Source of the DNA: Inquilinus limosus
Lineage (GTDB): Bacteria; Pseudomonadota; Alphaproteobacteria; DSM-16000; Inquilinaceae
Direction of reading: 5' to 3'
DNA length: 64,000 nucleotides
Assembly: GCF_002195995.1 (NCBI RefSeq)
Contig: NZ_NHON01000015.1
Coordinates: 1-64,000 of the forward strand
Below, in pieces: positions 1-8,528 of this stretch. The notes beneath the pieces are model-generated. The model was given only the letters and a program-made list of their open reading frames with translations, was not told the origin of the DNA and made no database searches. Position 1 is the stretch's first letter; each line of letters starts with the position of its first letter. The position numbers and the translations under genes are program-made.

Positions 1-49
1 GGCCCGACCCCGCCCCGGTGACCACCGCCGCCAGACCCTCGACCTTCAT
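1..49 (-). CDS. short-chain dehydrogenase/reductase, N-terminal fragment
   Basis: Only the first 16 codons are inside the window; the gene runs leftwards off the edge. They read MKVEGLAAVVTGAGSG, the first beta strand and the start of the glycine-rich TGxxxGxG NAD(P)-binding loop of the classical SDR fold. The ATG at 47-49 has a good ribosome-binding site (GGAGGA) at the proper distance. The N-terminus resembles 3-hydroxyacyl-CoA dehydrogenase type 2 enzymes, but 16 residues cannot fix the substrate. It is divergent from the YciI-like gene, and the 117 bases between them should carry both promoters. Confidence 0.75.
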   Translation of the reverse strand, partial: MKVEGLAAVVTGAGSG

Positions 50-166
50 CCCGTCCTCCACCCGGATTGGCACCCGAAACTCGTGCCCCTGGGTAGCAGA
101 TCGCCGGCCCGGTTGCGACCGACCCGAACGCCGCTATGCTCGCCGGATCGACGAGGGAGGAGAGCC

Positions 167-463
167 ATGCAGTTCCTGGTGATCGCGAAGGACGGGACGG
201 ATGCCGAGGCCCCGGCCCGGCGCCAGGCGGTGCGCGAGCAGCACCTGGTCGGCGCCCGCCGGATGGCCGAGGAGGCCGTGATCATCGCCGGCGGCGCGAT
301 CCTGGACGATGAGGGCCGGATGGTCGGCTCCACCGTCATCTACGAGGTGCCGGACCGGGCCACGCTGGACGCGGTGATCGCCGCCGACCCCTATGTCACC
401 GGCGAGGTATGGAAGGACATCGAGATCCGGCCGTTCCGGGTGGCCGTGCGCTCGAAGACCTAG
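167..463 (+). CDS. YciI family protein
   Basis: A 98-residue protein of the YciI/dimeric alpha-beta barrel family, cytoplasmic, usually of unknown substrate. It opens with the typical strand MQFLVIAKDG, followed by the helix carrying the conserved His26 (REQHL) and the DPYV turn near residue 74, where family members keep an acid-base pair. The start was set at the ATG at 167 because GGGAGGAGAG lies just upstream; an in-frame ATG at 83 would add 28 basic residues foreign to the family. Its stop overlaps the stop of the convergent exporter gene by four bases (CTAG). Confidence 0.85.
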   Translation: MQFLVIAKDGTDAEAPARRQAVREQHLVGARRMAEEAVIIAGGAILDDEGRMVGSTVIYEVPDRATLDAVIAADPYVTGEVWKDIEIRPFRVAVRSKT

Positions 464-1668
464 GCCGCCGCGGACGGCCGGACCAGGAAGCGGAACGCCG
501 CCAGGGCGCCGAGCGTGGTCGCCAGCACCGACAGCGCCATCGGCAGCCCGTCGGTGCCGGTGGCGTGGCCGATGGCGATGCCGACCAGCGCCGCCAGCGT
601 CATCTGCAGGAAGCCCATCAGCGCCGAGGCGGTGCCGGCCATGGCCGGGAACGGCCCGATCGCCCCGGCGATGGCGTTGGGCAGGGTCAGGCCGACGCCG
701 ATCATCACCACGAAGAACGGGCCGACCACCGCCCAGACGGTGAACACGCCGGACGCGGCCAGCCCGGCCATCGCCGCGGCGCCGGCCAGCATCACCAGGG
801 TCCCGGCCGCGATCATGCGGTCGATGCCCAGCCGCAGCGTCAGCCGGCCGGAGCCGAAGGTGCCGCAGATATAGCCGACGCAGACGATGCCGAAGCAGGC
901 GCCGTAGACCGGCGGCGACAGGCCCAGCATGCCGGACAGCACGAAGGACGAGCCGGAGATGAAGGTGAAGATCGCGCTGTAGCTGCAGGCGACGATCGCG
1001 ACATAGCCGATATAGCGGCGGTGCCGCAGCAGGCTGGCGTAGTTGCGGACGAGGCGGGTCGGGCTGGTGGCCAGCGGGTCGCGGTGGCGGTTGCTCTCGC
1101 CGAGCAGGCCGAGGACCGAGGCCAGCATCAGCACGCCGAAGCCGACCAGCAGCCAGAAGGTCGCCTGCCAGCCGAATTCCTGCTGCAGCACGCCGCCGAT
1201 CATCGGCCCGATCGCGGGCGCCAGGGCCATCGCCATCGACATATAGGCCAGGATGCGGGCCGAGCGTTCGGGCCCGTACAGGTCGCGCACCACGGCCCGG
1301 CCCAGCACCGGCCCGCAGCAGGCGCCGAGCGCCTGCAGGAACCGGCACAGGATCAGCATCTCGATCGAGGTGGCGAGCGCGCAGGCGATGCTGGCGGCGG
1401 TGAAGATCGCCACGCCGGCCAGGATCGCCGGGCGCCGGCCGAAGCGGTCGGAGACGGGCCCGTAGACCAGCTGGGCCACGGCAAAGCCGACCAGGAAGAC
1501 GCTGAGCGTCAGCTGCACCGTGGCGACATCGGTGCCGAAGGCGGTGACCAGCGCCGGCAGCGACGGCAGGTAGACATCCGTCGACATCGGCCCGAAGCCG
1601 GTCAGCAGGGTCAGGACGACGGCGATGAGGACCGAGGGCTGCATGGTTCCGACGGCCCGGTCAGCCAT
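460..1668 (-). CDS. Bcr/CflA family multidrug efflux MFS transporter
   Basis: A 402-residue inner-membrane major facilitator with about 12 hydrophobic segments. Near residue 25 it has the GFGPMSTDVYLPSLP stretch typical of the Bcr/CflA drug-resistance branch, and after TM2 the MFS loop signature GPVSDRFGRRP. This branch usually exports drugs or small metabolites by proton antiport; the substrate here is unknown. Its ATG lies inside the end of the upstream metallopeptidase gene (8-base overlap, ATGGCTGA), which suggests translational coupling. A second in-frame ATG at 1644 is a possible start. It converges on the YciI gene. Confidence 0.9.
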   Translation of the reverse strand: MADRAVGTMQPSVLIAVVLTLLTGFGPMSTDVYLPSLPALVTAFGTDVATVQLTLSVFLVGFAVAQLVYGPVSDRFGRRPAILAGVAIFTAASIACALATSIEMLILCRFLQALGACCGPVLGRAVVRDLYGPERSARILAYMSMAMALAPAIGPMIGGVLQQEFGWQATFWLLVGFGVLMLASVLGLLGESNRHRDPLATSPTRLVRNYASLLRHRRYIGYVAIVACSYSAIFTFISGSSFVLSGMLGLSPPVYGACFGIVCVGYICGTFGSGRLTLRLGIDRMIAAGTLVMLAGAAAMAGLAASGVFTVWAVVGPFFVVMIGVGLTLPNAIAGAIGPFPAMAGTASALMGFLQMTLAALVGIAIGHATGTDGLPMALSVLATTLGALAAFRFLVRPSAAA

Positions 1669-2371
1669 AGAGGTGCAGGTCCTGTCCCTTGGCCTTCAGC
1701 CAGGCGCGGCAGCGGTCGGCATCCGGATGCAGCCGATCGACCACCGCCCAGAAGCGCGCGGAGTGGTTCATCTCGACCAGATGCGCGACCTCATGCGCCA
1801 CCACGTAGTCCAGCACCGGCTCGGGCGCCAGCAGCAGGCGCCAGGAATAGCTGAGCCGGCCGCTGGAGGCGCAGCTGCCCCAGCGGCTGCGGGTGTCGCG
1901 CACCGTCACCGCGGCGACGGTGACGCCCAGCTTCAGCGCGGCCGCGCGGCTGCGGGCCAGCAGCTGGCGCCGCGCCTCGGCCCGCAGCCAGGCGGCCAGG
2001 CGGGCACCGACATGCTCGGCCGGGCCGCCGATCCGCAGCTCGCCGCCCCCGAGTCGCACCGTGCGGCCGGCGGCGGGGTCGTGTATGATTTTATGCAGGG
2101 CGCCGAGGATCGGGACCTCGGCGCCGGGCAGGAACGGGGTTCGCCCCGGCATGGCGGCACGGCGGCGGCGCACCCATTCGGCATGGCGGTTGACGAAATC
2201 CGCGATCACCTGCGCCGACACCCGGGGCGGCGCCACCACGATCACCTCGCCCAGCGCGGGGTCGAGTCGCAGCGACAGGCGCCGCGCCCGCGCGTTGCGG
2301 CGCAGCGCCACCGGCCGGTCGAGTCCGGTCACGGCGAGAAGGGCGGGGGGAGCTTCGGTCCGGCTGGGCAT
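1661..2371 (-). CDS. M48/YgjP-type (DUF45) zinc metallopeptidase
   Basis: About 236 residues. The C-terminal half holds the zinc-protease motif VAHEVAHLVEMNHSARFW with the HExxH helix and a downstream acidic segment, preceded by the RWGSCASSG strand that marks the YgjP/DUF45 family. Cytoplasmic; the true substrates of this family are poorly known. I chose the ATG at 2371; the reading frame also allows one at 2428, but that adds 19 residues from an AT-rich stretch and has no ribosome-binding site. It sits directly upstream of, and overlaps, the exporter gene. Confidence 0.82.
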   Translation of the reverse strand: MPSRTEAPPALLAVTGLDRPVALRRNARARRLSLRLDPALGEVIVVAPPRVSAQVIADFVNRHAEWVRRRRAAMPGRTPFLPGAEVPILGALHKIIHDPAAGRTVRLGGGELRIGGPAEHVGARLAAWLRAEARRQLLARSRAAALKLGVTVAAVTVRDTRSRWGSCASSGRLSYSWRLLLAPEPVLDYVVAHEVAHLVEMNHSARFWAVVDRLHPDADRCRAWLKAKGQDLHLYG

Positions 2372-2783
2372 GACCGGACCATAGACGGGCCAGGGCCGCA
2401 GGGGAATCGCGCTCGCGATAAGCACCATGAAGTTATGTTATTTATTCAACAAACAACCTTTGTTGATAGTTAATTGTGTTGACTTCGCTCCACGAGCTGT
2501 GAAAACCTCACTCTCGTCGGTCCTGTCATGGATCGCGCCGCGGCAATTTCCGGTGAAGCTTGCGCCGCGTCACCAAACGCTAAGCGCCACGACCGGGTTC
2601 GTGGTCTCGAGGAGTCGAAGTCCATGTCTCTCTTCTGCCATCCCGGCTGTTGCGGCCAGGCCTGAGCCCCGCCCCTTCCCCCACTCCATAACGGCGCCCC
2701 GGCCGACTGATCCGCGCTCCCTGACCGGGTTCGATGCGCGACCGGCCCAGCGTGTGCGCCTGTTCGTTCGAGGACTTCCCCGA
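2372..2783. promoter_or_regulatory. divergent upstream region of tauABCD with an AT-rich palindrome
   Basis: About 410 bases without a convincing gene. Bases 2425-2480 are strikingly AT-rich for this genome and contain a perfect 8-bp inverted repeat, TCAACAAA-N5-TTTGTTGA at 2446-2466, followed by TTGTGTTGACTT-like promoter material. This is a plausible operator and promoter for the tau operon. The rest (2480-2783) is an open reading frame in phase with tauA but has no family resemblance, so I take it as untranslated leader. No tauR-like regulator gene is adjacent. Confidence 0.5.
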
Positions 2784-3788
2784 ATGCTCGTCCAGATCCT
2801 GCGATGGTCCCTGTTGGCCGGTGCGGCCACCATCGTCATCAGCAACTACGCCCGGGCCGCGGAGCCGCTGACTATCGGCTACCAGAGCACGGTCGAGCCG
2901 GCCAAGGTGGCCCAGGCCGACGGCCTGTACGAGAAGGCGATCGGCCGCCCGATCGAGTGGCGGAAGTTCGACAGCGGCGCCGAGGTGATCGCCGCCATCG
3001 CCTCCGGCGGCGTCCAGATCGGCTATGTCGGGTCCAGCCCGCTGGCCGCCGGGGCCAGCCGCGAGCTGCCGATCCGCACCATCCTGGTCGCCATCGGCAT
3101 CGGCGACGCCGAGGCGCTGGTGGTGCGCAACGGCGCCGGCATCGACAAGCCGGCCGACCTGGCCGGCAAGACCGTGGCGGTGCCCTTCGTCTCGACCACC
3201 CATTACAGCCTGCTGGCGGCGCTGAAGCATTGGGGCATCGACCCCGCCTCACTGCGCATCCTGAACCTGCGGGCGCCGGAGATCGCGGCCGCCTGGCAGC
3301 GCGGCGACATCGACGCCGCCTATGTCTGGGACCCGGCGCTGGGCAGGATCAAGGAGAGCGGCAAGGTCCTGGTCACCTCGACCGAGGTGGCGTCCTGGGG
3401 CGCGCCGACCTTCGACGCCTGGATCGCCCGCGCCGACCTGATCGCAGAGGATCCTGCGGCGGTTCAGGCCTTCACCGACGTCACGCTGAAGGAATACGCG
3501 GCCTACCGCGCCGATCCGAAGGCCTGGAGCGCGGAATCGGCGGAGGTCGCCAAGATCGCCAAGCTGACCGGGGCGAAGCCGGAGGACATCCCGGCCCTGC
3601 TGCAGGGCAGCGTCTTCCCGGTGAAGGCGGAGCAGGCCGGCCCGGCCCTGCTGGGCGGCGGCACGGCCAAGGCCATCGCGGACACAGCGACTTTTCTGAA
3701 GGAGCAGGGCAAGATCGACCAGGCGCTGGAGAGCTACGGCGCTTACGTCGACGCCCGTTTCGTCGCTACGGCTACAGCGACGAACTGA
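2784..3788 (+). CDS. tauA: taurine ABC transporter substrate-binding protein
   Basis: A 334-residue periplasmic binding protein. A signal peptide (about residues 1-24, ending ARAAEP) precedes the domain with the TauA/SsuA pattern: LTIGYQ, the [18 protein letters not shown] segment, the [17 protein letters not shown] hinge region, and the DAAYVWDP strand that contacts sulfonates in this family. It should deliver taurine or a close sulfonate to TauBC. The ATG at 2784 was chosen because it begins the signal peptide and has GAGGA upstream; the frame is open further upstream without recognisable protein. First gene of tauABCD. Confidence 0.92.
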   Translation: MLVQILRWSLLAGAATIVISNYARAAEPLTIGYQSTVEPAKVAQADGLYEKAIGRPIEWRKFDSGAEVIAAIASGGVQIGYVGSSPLAAGASRELPIRTILVAIGIGDAEALVVRNGAGIDKPADLAGKTVAVPFVSTTHYSLLAALKHWGIDPASLRILNLRAPEIAAAWQRGDIDAAYVWDPALGRIKESGKVLVTSTEVASWGAPTFDAWIARADLIAEDPAAVQAFTDVTLKEYAAYRADPKAWSAESAEVAKIAKLTGAKPEDIPALLQGSVFPVKAEQAGPALLGGGTAKAIADTATFLKEQGKIDQALESYGAYVDARFVATATATN

Positions 3789-3808
3789 ACCGGGCGCAGG
3801 AGAGGCCC

Positions 3809-4588
3809 ATGTCGGTTCTGGCGGTGAAGGCCGTATCCGTGACCTATCCCGCGGCGGATGGCGACGTCCGCGCGCTGGACCGGGTCACCCTCGCGATCGA
3901 GCCGGGCGAGTTCGTCGTCGCCCTCGGCCGGTCGGGATGCGGCAAGACCACGCTGTTGAACCTGATGGCGGGCTTCCTGGCGCCGGAGGCAGGGACGGTC
4001 ACACTCGGCGGCGTTCGTGTGACCGGCCCTGGGGTGGAGCGGGGCGTCGTCTTCCAGGACGACGCCCTGTTCCCCTGGCTTGACGTGCTGGGCAATGTCG
4101 GCTTTGCACTACGGCTGCGCGGCACTGCGCCGGCCGAGCGCGACGACCGGGCCCGGCGCATCCTGAGGCTGGTCGGGCTGGAAGGCTTCGAGCGGCAGAG
4201 GCTGTGGGAGCTGTCGGGCGGCATGAAGCAGCGGGTCGGCCTGGCCCGCGCTTTGGCCGCCGACCCCGAGGTGCTGTTGCTGGACGAGCCTCTCGGCGCG
4301 CTCGACGCGCTGACGCGGGAGCGGATGCAGGAGCTGCTGCTGGACCTGTGGCACCGCACCGGCAAGAGCCTGTTCCTGATCACCCACAGCATCGAGGAAG
4401 CGCTGTTCCTGGCGACCCGGCTGGTGGTGATGTCGCCGCGGCCCGGCCGCATCGTCGAGGAGCTGCGGCTGGATTTCGGCCGCCGCTACTGTACCGGCGA
4501 GCCGGCGCGTCGGATCAAATCCGACCCCGGCTTCATCGCCCTGCGCGAGCGGGTGATGGATTTGATCTTCGAGCGCGAGGCGGCCTAG
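3809..4588 (+). CDS. tauB: taurine ABC transporter ATP-binding protein
   Basis: A 259-residue ABC ATPase of the nitrate/sulfonate/taurine type. Walker [10 protein letters not shown] is at residues 40-48, the Q-loop Gln at 83, signature LSGGMKQ at 135-141 and Walker B VLLLDEP at 155-161, followed by the D-loop and switch His (ITHSIEE). It energises import through TauC. It starts 20 bases after tauA with an AGGAGAGG site, and its stop codon is directly followed by the tauC start. All catalytic residues are present, so it should be active. Confidence 0.93.
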   Translation: MSVLAVKAVSVTYPAADGDVRALDRVTLAIEPGEFVVALGRSGCGKTTLLNLMAGFLAPEAGTVTLGGVRVTGPGVERGVVFQDDALFPWLDVLGNVGFALRLRGTAPAERDDRARRILRLVGLEGFERQRLWELSGGMKQRVGLARALAADPEVLLLDEPLGALDALTRERMQELLLDLWHRTGKSLFLITHSIEEALFLATRLVVMSPRPGRIVEELRLDFGRRYCTGEPARRIKSDPGFIALRERVMDLIFEREAA

Positions 4589-5422
4589 GTGGCGGATATC
4601 GTGCTCCAGAAACCGGCGCCTTCCCCCGTTCGCGGGGGGCCGATCCCGCGGCGGCGCCGGCACGGGACGAGGCTGATCAGCCTCGCCACGGTGGCGGGCC
4701 TCCTCATCCTGTGGGGGCTCGTCTCCAATCTCGGCCTCGTCCCGTCCCTCTTCCTGCCGACGCCCCAGGCGGTGTGGGCCAAGCTGGTCAGCGTCGCCGT
4801 CAACGGCTTCGCCGACGCGACGCTGCTGCAGCACCTGGCCGCCAGCCTGGGCCGCGTCTTCGCCGCTTTGGCCCTGGCGCTGGTGATCGCGATCCCGGTC
4901 GGCATCGCCATCGGCACCAGCCGGATCGTGCGCGGCGTCCTGGACCCGCTGATCGAGTTCTACCGGCCGATCCCGCCCTTGGCCTATCTGCCGCTGATCG
5001 TGATCTGGTTCGGCATCGGCGAGGTGTCGAAGGTCCTGGTGATCTTCCTGGCCATCTTCGCGCCGATCGCGATCTCGACCGCGGCCGGCGTGCGCGCCGT
5101 GCCGTCCGACCGGCTGCGCGCCGCCCGGTCGCTCGGCGCCACCCGGGCCCAGCTGCTGCGCCACGTCATCCTGCCGAACGCACTGCCGGAGATCCTGACC
5201 GGGGTGCGCATCGGCCTGGGCGTCGGCTGGTCCACCCTCGTGGCGGCCGAGCTGGTCGCCGCCACCAGCGGCCTGGGCTTCATGATCCAGAGCGCGGCGC
5301 AGTTCCTGGTGACCGACGTGGTGGTGCTGGGCATCCTGGTGATCGCCGTCGTCGCCTTCCTGCTGGAAGTTCTGCTGCGCCTGCTGCAGCGCCGGCTGAC
5401 GCCCTGGCACGGGCGCGGCTGA
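4589..5422 (+). CDS. tauC: taurine ABC transporter permease
   Basis: A 277-residue inner-membrane permease with about six transmembrane helices after a basic cytoplasmic N-terminus (RRRRHG near residue 23). The EAA coupling loop, [17 protein letters not shown]...LPNALPEI, lies near residues 170-195, as expected for the BPD transporter family that contacts the ATPase. The start is a GTG placed with no gap after the tauB stop (TAG GTG), so translation is probably coupled to tauB. Family length and helix order are normal. Confidence 0.92.
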   Translation: MADIVLQKPAPSPVRGGPIPRRRRHGTRLISLATVAGLLILWGLVSNLGLVPSLFLPTPQAVWAKLVSVAVNGFADATLLQHLAASLGRVFAALALALVIAIPVGIAIGTSRIVRGVLDPLIEFYRPIPPLAYLPLIVIWFGIGEVSKVLVIFLAIFAPIAISTAAGVRAVPSDRLRAARSLGATRAQLLRHVILPNALPEILTGVRIGLGVGWSTLVAAELVAATSGLGFMIQSAAQFLVTDVVVLGILVIAVVAFLLEVLLRLLQRRLTPWHGRG

Positions 5423-5465
5423 GGCCCAATCCACCAAAACCAACCGACAACAGAGAGGTCCCGCC

Positions 5466-6314
5466 ATGCCCGACAGCCTGTCGACCCTCCTCTCCGTCCA
5501 GCCGCTGAACCCGGCCATCGGCGCCGTGGTGCGTGGCGTCAGCCTGGCGCAGCCGCTGGGCGACGCCACCATCGCCGCGATCAACCGCGCCTTGCTGCAG
5601 CACCATGTGCTGTTCTTCGAGGGGCAGGAGTTGAACCCGGCGGCGCAGCGCGATTTCGCCGCCCGCTTCGGCGCGCTGCATGTCCATCCGGTGTATCCGC
5701 ATGTGAAGGAGGTGCCGGAGATCATCATCCTCGACACCCATCCGGACAACCAGCCGGACAACGACAACTGGCACACCGACGTCACCTTCATCGAGACGCC
5801 GCCGCTGGGCGCGATGCTGGCGGCGAAGGAGCTGCCGCCCTCCGGCGGCGACACCAGCTGGTCCAGCAGCACCGCGGCGTTCGAGGCGCTGTCGGCCCCC
5901 TGGCAGGCCTTCCTGACCGGGCTGACCGCCCTGCACGATTTCGCCAAATCCTTCCCGCCGGAGCGGTTCAGCGCGCCCGAGGACCGCGAGCGCTGGCAGA
6001 TAGCCCGCGACAAGAACCCGCCGGTGATCCACCCGGTGGTGCGCACCCATCCGGTGACCGGCCGCAAGGGCCTGTTCGTCAACGAGGGCTTCACCACCCG
6101 CATCCTCGGCTTCTCGGCCAAGGAGAGCGATACGGTGCTGCGCTTCCTGTTCGACCATGTGGCCAAGCCGGAATTCACCGTGCGCTGGCGCTGGAAGGCG
6201 GGCGACGTCGCCTTCTGGGACAATCGCTGCACCCAGCACTACGCCCTGGCCGACTACCTGCCGAACCGCCGGGTGATGCATCGGGCGACCATTCTCGGTG
6301 ATCGTCCGGTTTGA
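5466..6314 (+). CDS. tauD: taurine dioxygenase, Fe(II)/2-oxoglutarate dependent
   Basis: A 282-residue cytoplasmic dioxygenase that hydroxylates taurine to release sulfite and aminoacetaldehyde, using 2-oxoglutarate and oxygen. The iron facial triad is visible: His103 and Asp105 in WHTDVTF and His258 in the C-terminal TQHYA. The 2-oxoglutarate-binding Arg is in the closing [10 protein letters not shown] (Arg273 or Arg269). The gene is 43 bases after tauC and has AGAGAGG upstream. It completes a self-sufficient sulfur-scavenging operon. A related sulfonate or alkyl sulfate cannot be excluded as substrate. Confidence 0.92.
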   Translation: MPDSLSTLLSVQPLNPAIGAVVRGVSLAQPLGDATIAAINRALLQHHVLFFEGQELNPAAQRDFAARFGALHVHPVYPHVKEVPEIIILDTHPDNQPDNDNWHTDVTFIETPPLGAMLAAKELPPSGGDTSWSSSTAAFEALSAPWQAFLTGLTALHDFAKSFPPERFSAPEDRERWQIARDKNPPVIHPVVRTHPVTGRKGLFVNEGFTTRILGFSAKESDTVLRFLFDHVAKPEFTVRWRWKAGDVAFWDNRCTQHYALADYLPNRRVMHRATILGDRPV

Positions 6315-6379
6315 TCGGGACAGGGGACCCACTCACATCGCCTTTCCCGTAAGCGGGACCCTTTCACGACGCTCTCTCG

Positions 6380-6469
6380 CCGTCATTGCGAGGAGGCGAA
6401 GCCGACGAAGCAATCCAGGAGCCGGTGCGCACCGGCCCCTGGATTGCTTCGCTGCGCTCGCAATGACGG
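6380..6469. repeat. family A palindromic repeat, copy 1
   Basis: A 90-bp imperfect palindrome that begins CCGTCATTGCGAGGAGGCG, has AAGCAATCC and GGATTGCTTCG in its stems and ends CGCAATGACGG. It is nearly identical to the copy at 18198-18287, and two more copies lie at 32048-32137 and 62395-62481. It sits between the convergent tauD and sugar-permease genes, where it could also stop transcription from both sides. A degenerate CCCGTAAGCGGG hairpin lies just before it (6349-6360). Confidence 0.9.
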
Positions 6470-6500
6470 TGTCGGGAATTCTGAAAGATCTTATCCGCCC

Positions 6501-7334
6501 CTACCCCTTCACCGCGCCGCCGGCCAGGCCGGCGACGATGTGGCGCTGGGCGATGAGGAAGAAGGCGATCGCCGGCGCCAGGGTCAGGGTGACGAAGGCC
6601 AGGATCTTGTTCCACTCGGTCGAATACTCGCCCTGGTAGTTCATGATCCCGAGCGGCCAGGGATACATCTCCGGCGCGTTGAACATGATCAGCGGCAGCA
6701 TGTAGCTGTTCCAGCTGGCGACCAGGGCGAACACCGCGACGGTCGCCAGGATCGGCCGCGACAGCGGCAGGGTGATGCGCAGGTAGAACTGGAAATAGCC
6801 GCAGCCATCGACCCGCGCCGCCTCCCACAGCTCGTGCGGCAGCTGGCGGAAGAAGCCGCGCAGCATCAGGATCGCCATGCCGAGGCCGAAGGCCACCTGC
6901 GGCAGCACCACGCCCCAATAGGTGTCGAGCAGGCCAAGGTCCCGCACCCGGATGAACAGCGGCAGCATCGCCGTCGCCGCCGGGAACATCAGCCCCAGCA
7001 GCAGGTAGTTCAGCAGCATGCCGCTGCCGAAGAACACCACATGGGCGAAGATGAAGGCCGCCATCGACCCGACGATCAGCACCAGCGCGACGGTGAGGCC
7101 GGCGATGACGGCGGAGTTCAGCAGCATGCGCCACAGCCGGGCCGAGCTGAGGATCTCCCAATAGACCGTCCCGTCCCAGCTGGCCGGGGGGCCGAGCGGG
7201 TTGACCCGCAACTCGCCCAGCGACTTGAAGCCGCCCAGCGCCGCCGCGGCCAGCGGCACCAGCACCAGGGCGGCGACGGCCAGCAGGACCGCGTATTGCG
7301 GCAGGGTGGAGGGGCGCAGCGTGGGTGCGGCCAT
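6501..7334 (-). CDS. CUT1-type sugar ABC transporter permease (MalG-like)
   Basis: A 277-residue inner-membrane protein with about six helices. The cytoplasmic EAA loop reads LWEAARVDGCGYFQFYLRITLPLSRP (the family pattern EAA-x3-G at about residues 180-205), and the C-terminus ends GLAGGAVKG, a hallmark of MalG-type CUT1 permeases. It pairs with the permease gene five bases upstream and the binding protein at 8529. The ATG at 7334 was chosen for its GGGGGGA site; the open frame extends upstream only as shadow of the neighbour. Last gene of the leftward sugar operon. No ATPase is encoded nearby. Confidence 0.9.
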   Translation of the reverse strand: MAAPTLRPSTLPQYAVLLAVAALVLVPLAAAALGGFKSLGELRVNPLGPPASWDGTVYWEILSSARLWRMLLNSAVIAGLTVALVLIVGSMAAFIFAHVVFFGSGMLLNYLLLGLMFPAATAMLPLFIRVRDLGLLDTYWGVVLPQVAFGLGMAILMLRGFFRQLPHELWEAARVDGCGYFQFYLRITLPLSRPILATVAVFALVASWNSYMLPLIMFNAPEMYPWPLGIMNYQGEYSTEWNKILAFVTLTLAPAIAFFLIAQRHIVAGLAGGAVKG

Positions 7335-7339
7335 GGCCT

Positions 7340-8272
7340 TCAATCCCCCCGCATCAGGGTACGGCGATAGACGATCGAGAAGACGACGCAGATCAGGAAC
7401 AGCACCACCCCGACGGCGCTGCCGAAGCCGACCTCCATCCGCATCACCCCGAAGGTGAAGAGGTAGGTGACCAGCGAATGGGTGGCGTTGGACGGGCCGC
7501 CGCGGGTCAGCGCCATCACCAGGTCGAACAGCTGCAGCGCCCCGACCACGGAGAAGAACACCGACAGGCGGATGGTCGGGAACAGCAGCGGGATCTTGAT
7601 CCGGCGCACGATCTGCCAGCGCGAGGCGCCGTCGATCCGGGCGGCGTCGATCACCTCCGGCGGGATGTTCTGCAGCCCGGCGATGTAGATCATCATGTGG
7701 AAGCCGAAATATTTCCACACCACCAGCAGCAACACCGCCCCCATCGCCAGGGTGCGGTCGGCCAGGATGAAGGGCGCGTCGGTGCCGGCGCCGAACCAGC
7801 TCCAGATCAGCGCCACGGCGCCGTAACGGCCATCGTAGAGGAACTGCCAGATCAGCCCGGTCGCGACCTCGGCCAGGATGTAGGGCAGGAAGAACACCAT
7901 CCGGAACGCCACCCGGCCGCGCAGCTTTTCGGCCAGCAGCAGCGCCATGGCCAGCGCCAGCGGCAGCTGGACCGCCAGCGACACCGCGATGATCAGCCCG
8001 GTGTTGGTCAGGGCCGACCAGAAGGTTCGGTTGCGCAGCAGCAGCTCGAAGTTCTTGAGGCCGACGAAATCCTGCGGGGTGCCATAGCCGTTCCATTTGA
8101 ACAGGCTGTAGAAGCCGGCCTCGCCCATCGGCAGGATCACGAAGATGGTGAACAGGGCCAGCGCCGGCACCAGCATCAGCACCACCGGCGCCACCTGCGT
8201 CCGCAGCGCCGTGCGGCGGCGACGGCGGATGGTGGAGCGGTCGAAGGCCGGGGCAGTCGCGGCGACACTCAT
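7340..8272 (-). CDS. CUT1-type sugar ABC transporter permease (MalF-like)
   Basis: A 310-residue inner-membrane protein: a basic N-terminus (RRRRRT near residue 17) and about six helices with the EAA loop IDAARIDGASRWQIVRRIKIPLL near residues 215-240. It forms the heterodimeric channel with the MalG-like partner that starts five bases downstream. A large intergenic hairpin separates it from its binding-protein gene (8529-9788), so the permeases are probably expressed less than the binding protein. The sugar cannot be told from sequence. Confidence 0.9.
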   Translation of the reverse strand: MSVAATAPAFDRSTIRRRRRTALRTQVAPVVLMLVPALALFTIFVILPMGEAGFYSLFKWNGYGTPQDFVGLKNFELLLRNRTFWSALTNTGLIIAVSLAVQLPLALAMALLLAEKLRGRVAFRMVFFLPYILAEVATGLIWQFLYDGRYGAVALIWSWFGAGTDAPFILADRTLAMGAVLLLVVWKYFGFHMMIYIAGLQNIPPEVIDAARIDGASRWQIVRRIKIPLLFPTIRLSVFFSVVGALQLFDLVMALTRGGPSNATHSLVTYLFTFGVMRMEVGFGSAVGVVLFLICVVFSIVYRRTLMRGD

Positions 8273-8304
8273 CAGCCTGCCCTCCAGAGGGCCGCCGCCA
8301 AACG

Positions 8305-8474
8305 AGTCCCCCCTCCCCTCGCGGGAGGGGGGTAGGGGGAGGGGGTTTCCTCAGCCCGAGCCGGGCGTGAAATCCGGCAGGTCAGCCTCGATGGCGAATG
8401 CGCTCCCAACCATTCGCGCGCAGACGCGCGCAGACCCCTCCCCCTATCCCCCTCCCGCAAGGGGAGGGGGGACA
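8305..8474. repeat. family C palindrome between binding-protein and permease genes
   Basis: Two 40-base arms in inverted orientation, near 8306-8345 and 8435-8474, each a run of the type CCCCTCCC-GCGGGAGGGG followed by TAGGGGGAGGGG. They can pair with each other over almost their whole length, and each arm also folds alone. The element lies within one transcription unit and could act as a processing or 3'-protection structure, or as a partial terminator. Confidence 0.85.
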
Positions 8475-8528
8475 AGAAAAAGCTGAGTCTGTCTGGATAT
8501 TGAGAAGCCAGCGTCGCCTCCATCCCGC

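Noticed and set aside
134-1348. 404-codon minus-strand frame over the MFS gene
   Set aside because: Out-of-frame shadow of the Bcr/CflA gene; low-complexity Arg/Ala/Gly product typical of GC-rich antisense or shifted frames.
2720-2740. GGTTCGAT-like stretch as part of a tRNA
   Set aside because: No acceptor, D or anticodon stems can be formed around it.
2427-2783. N-terminal extension of tauA (119 codons)
   Set aside because: Open frame but no family resemblance; it would bury the signal peptide that begins at 2784 with a proper ribosome-binding site.
4109-6232. 707-codon minus-strand frame across tauB, tauC and tauD
   Set aside because: Antisense shadow of three well-supported tau genes; composition is Gln/His/Arg-rich with no recognisable domain.
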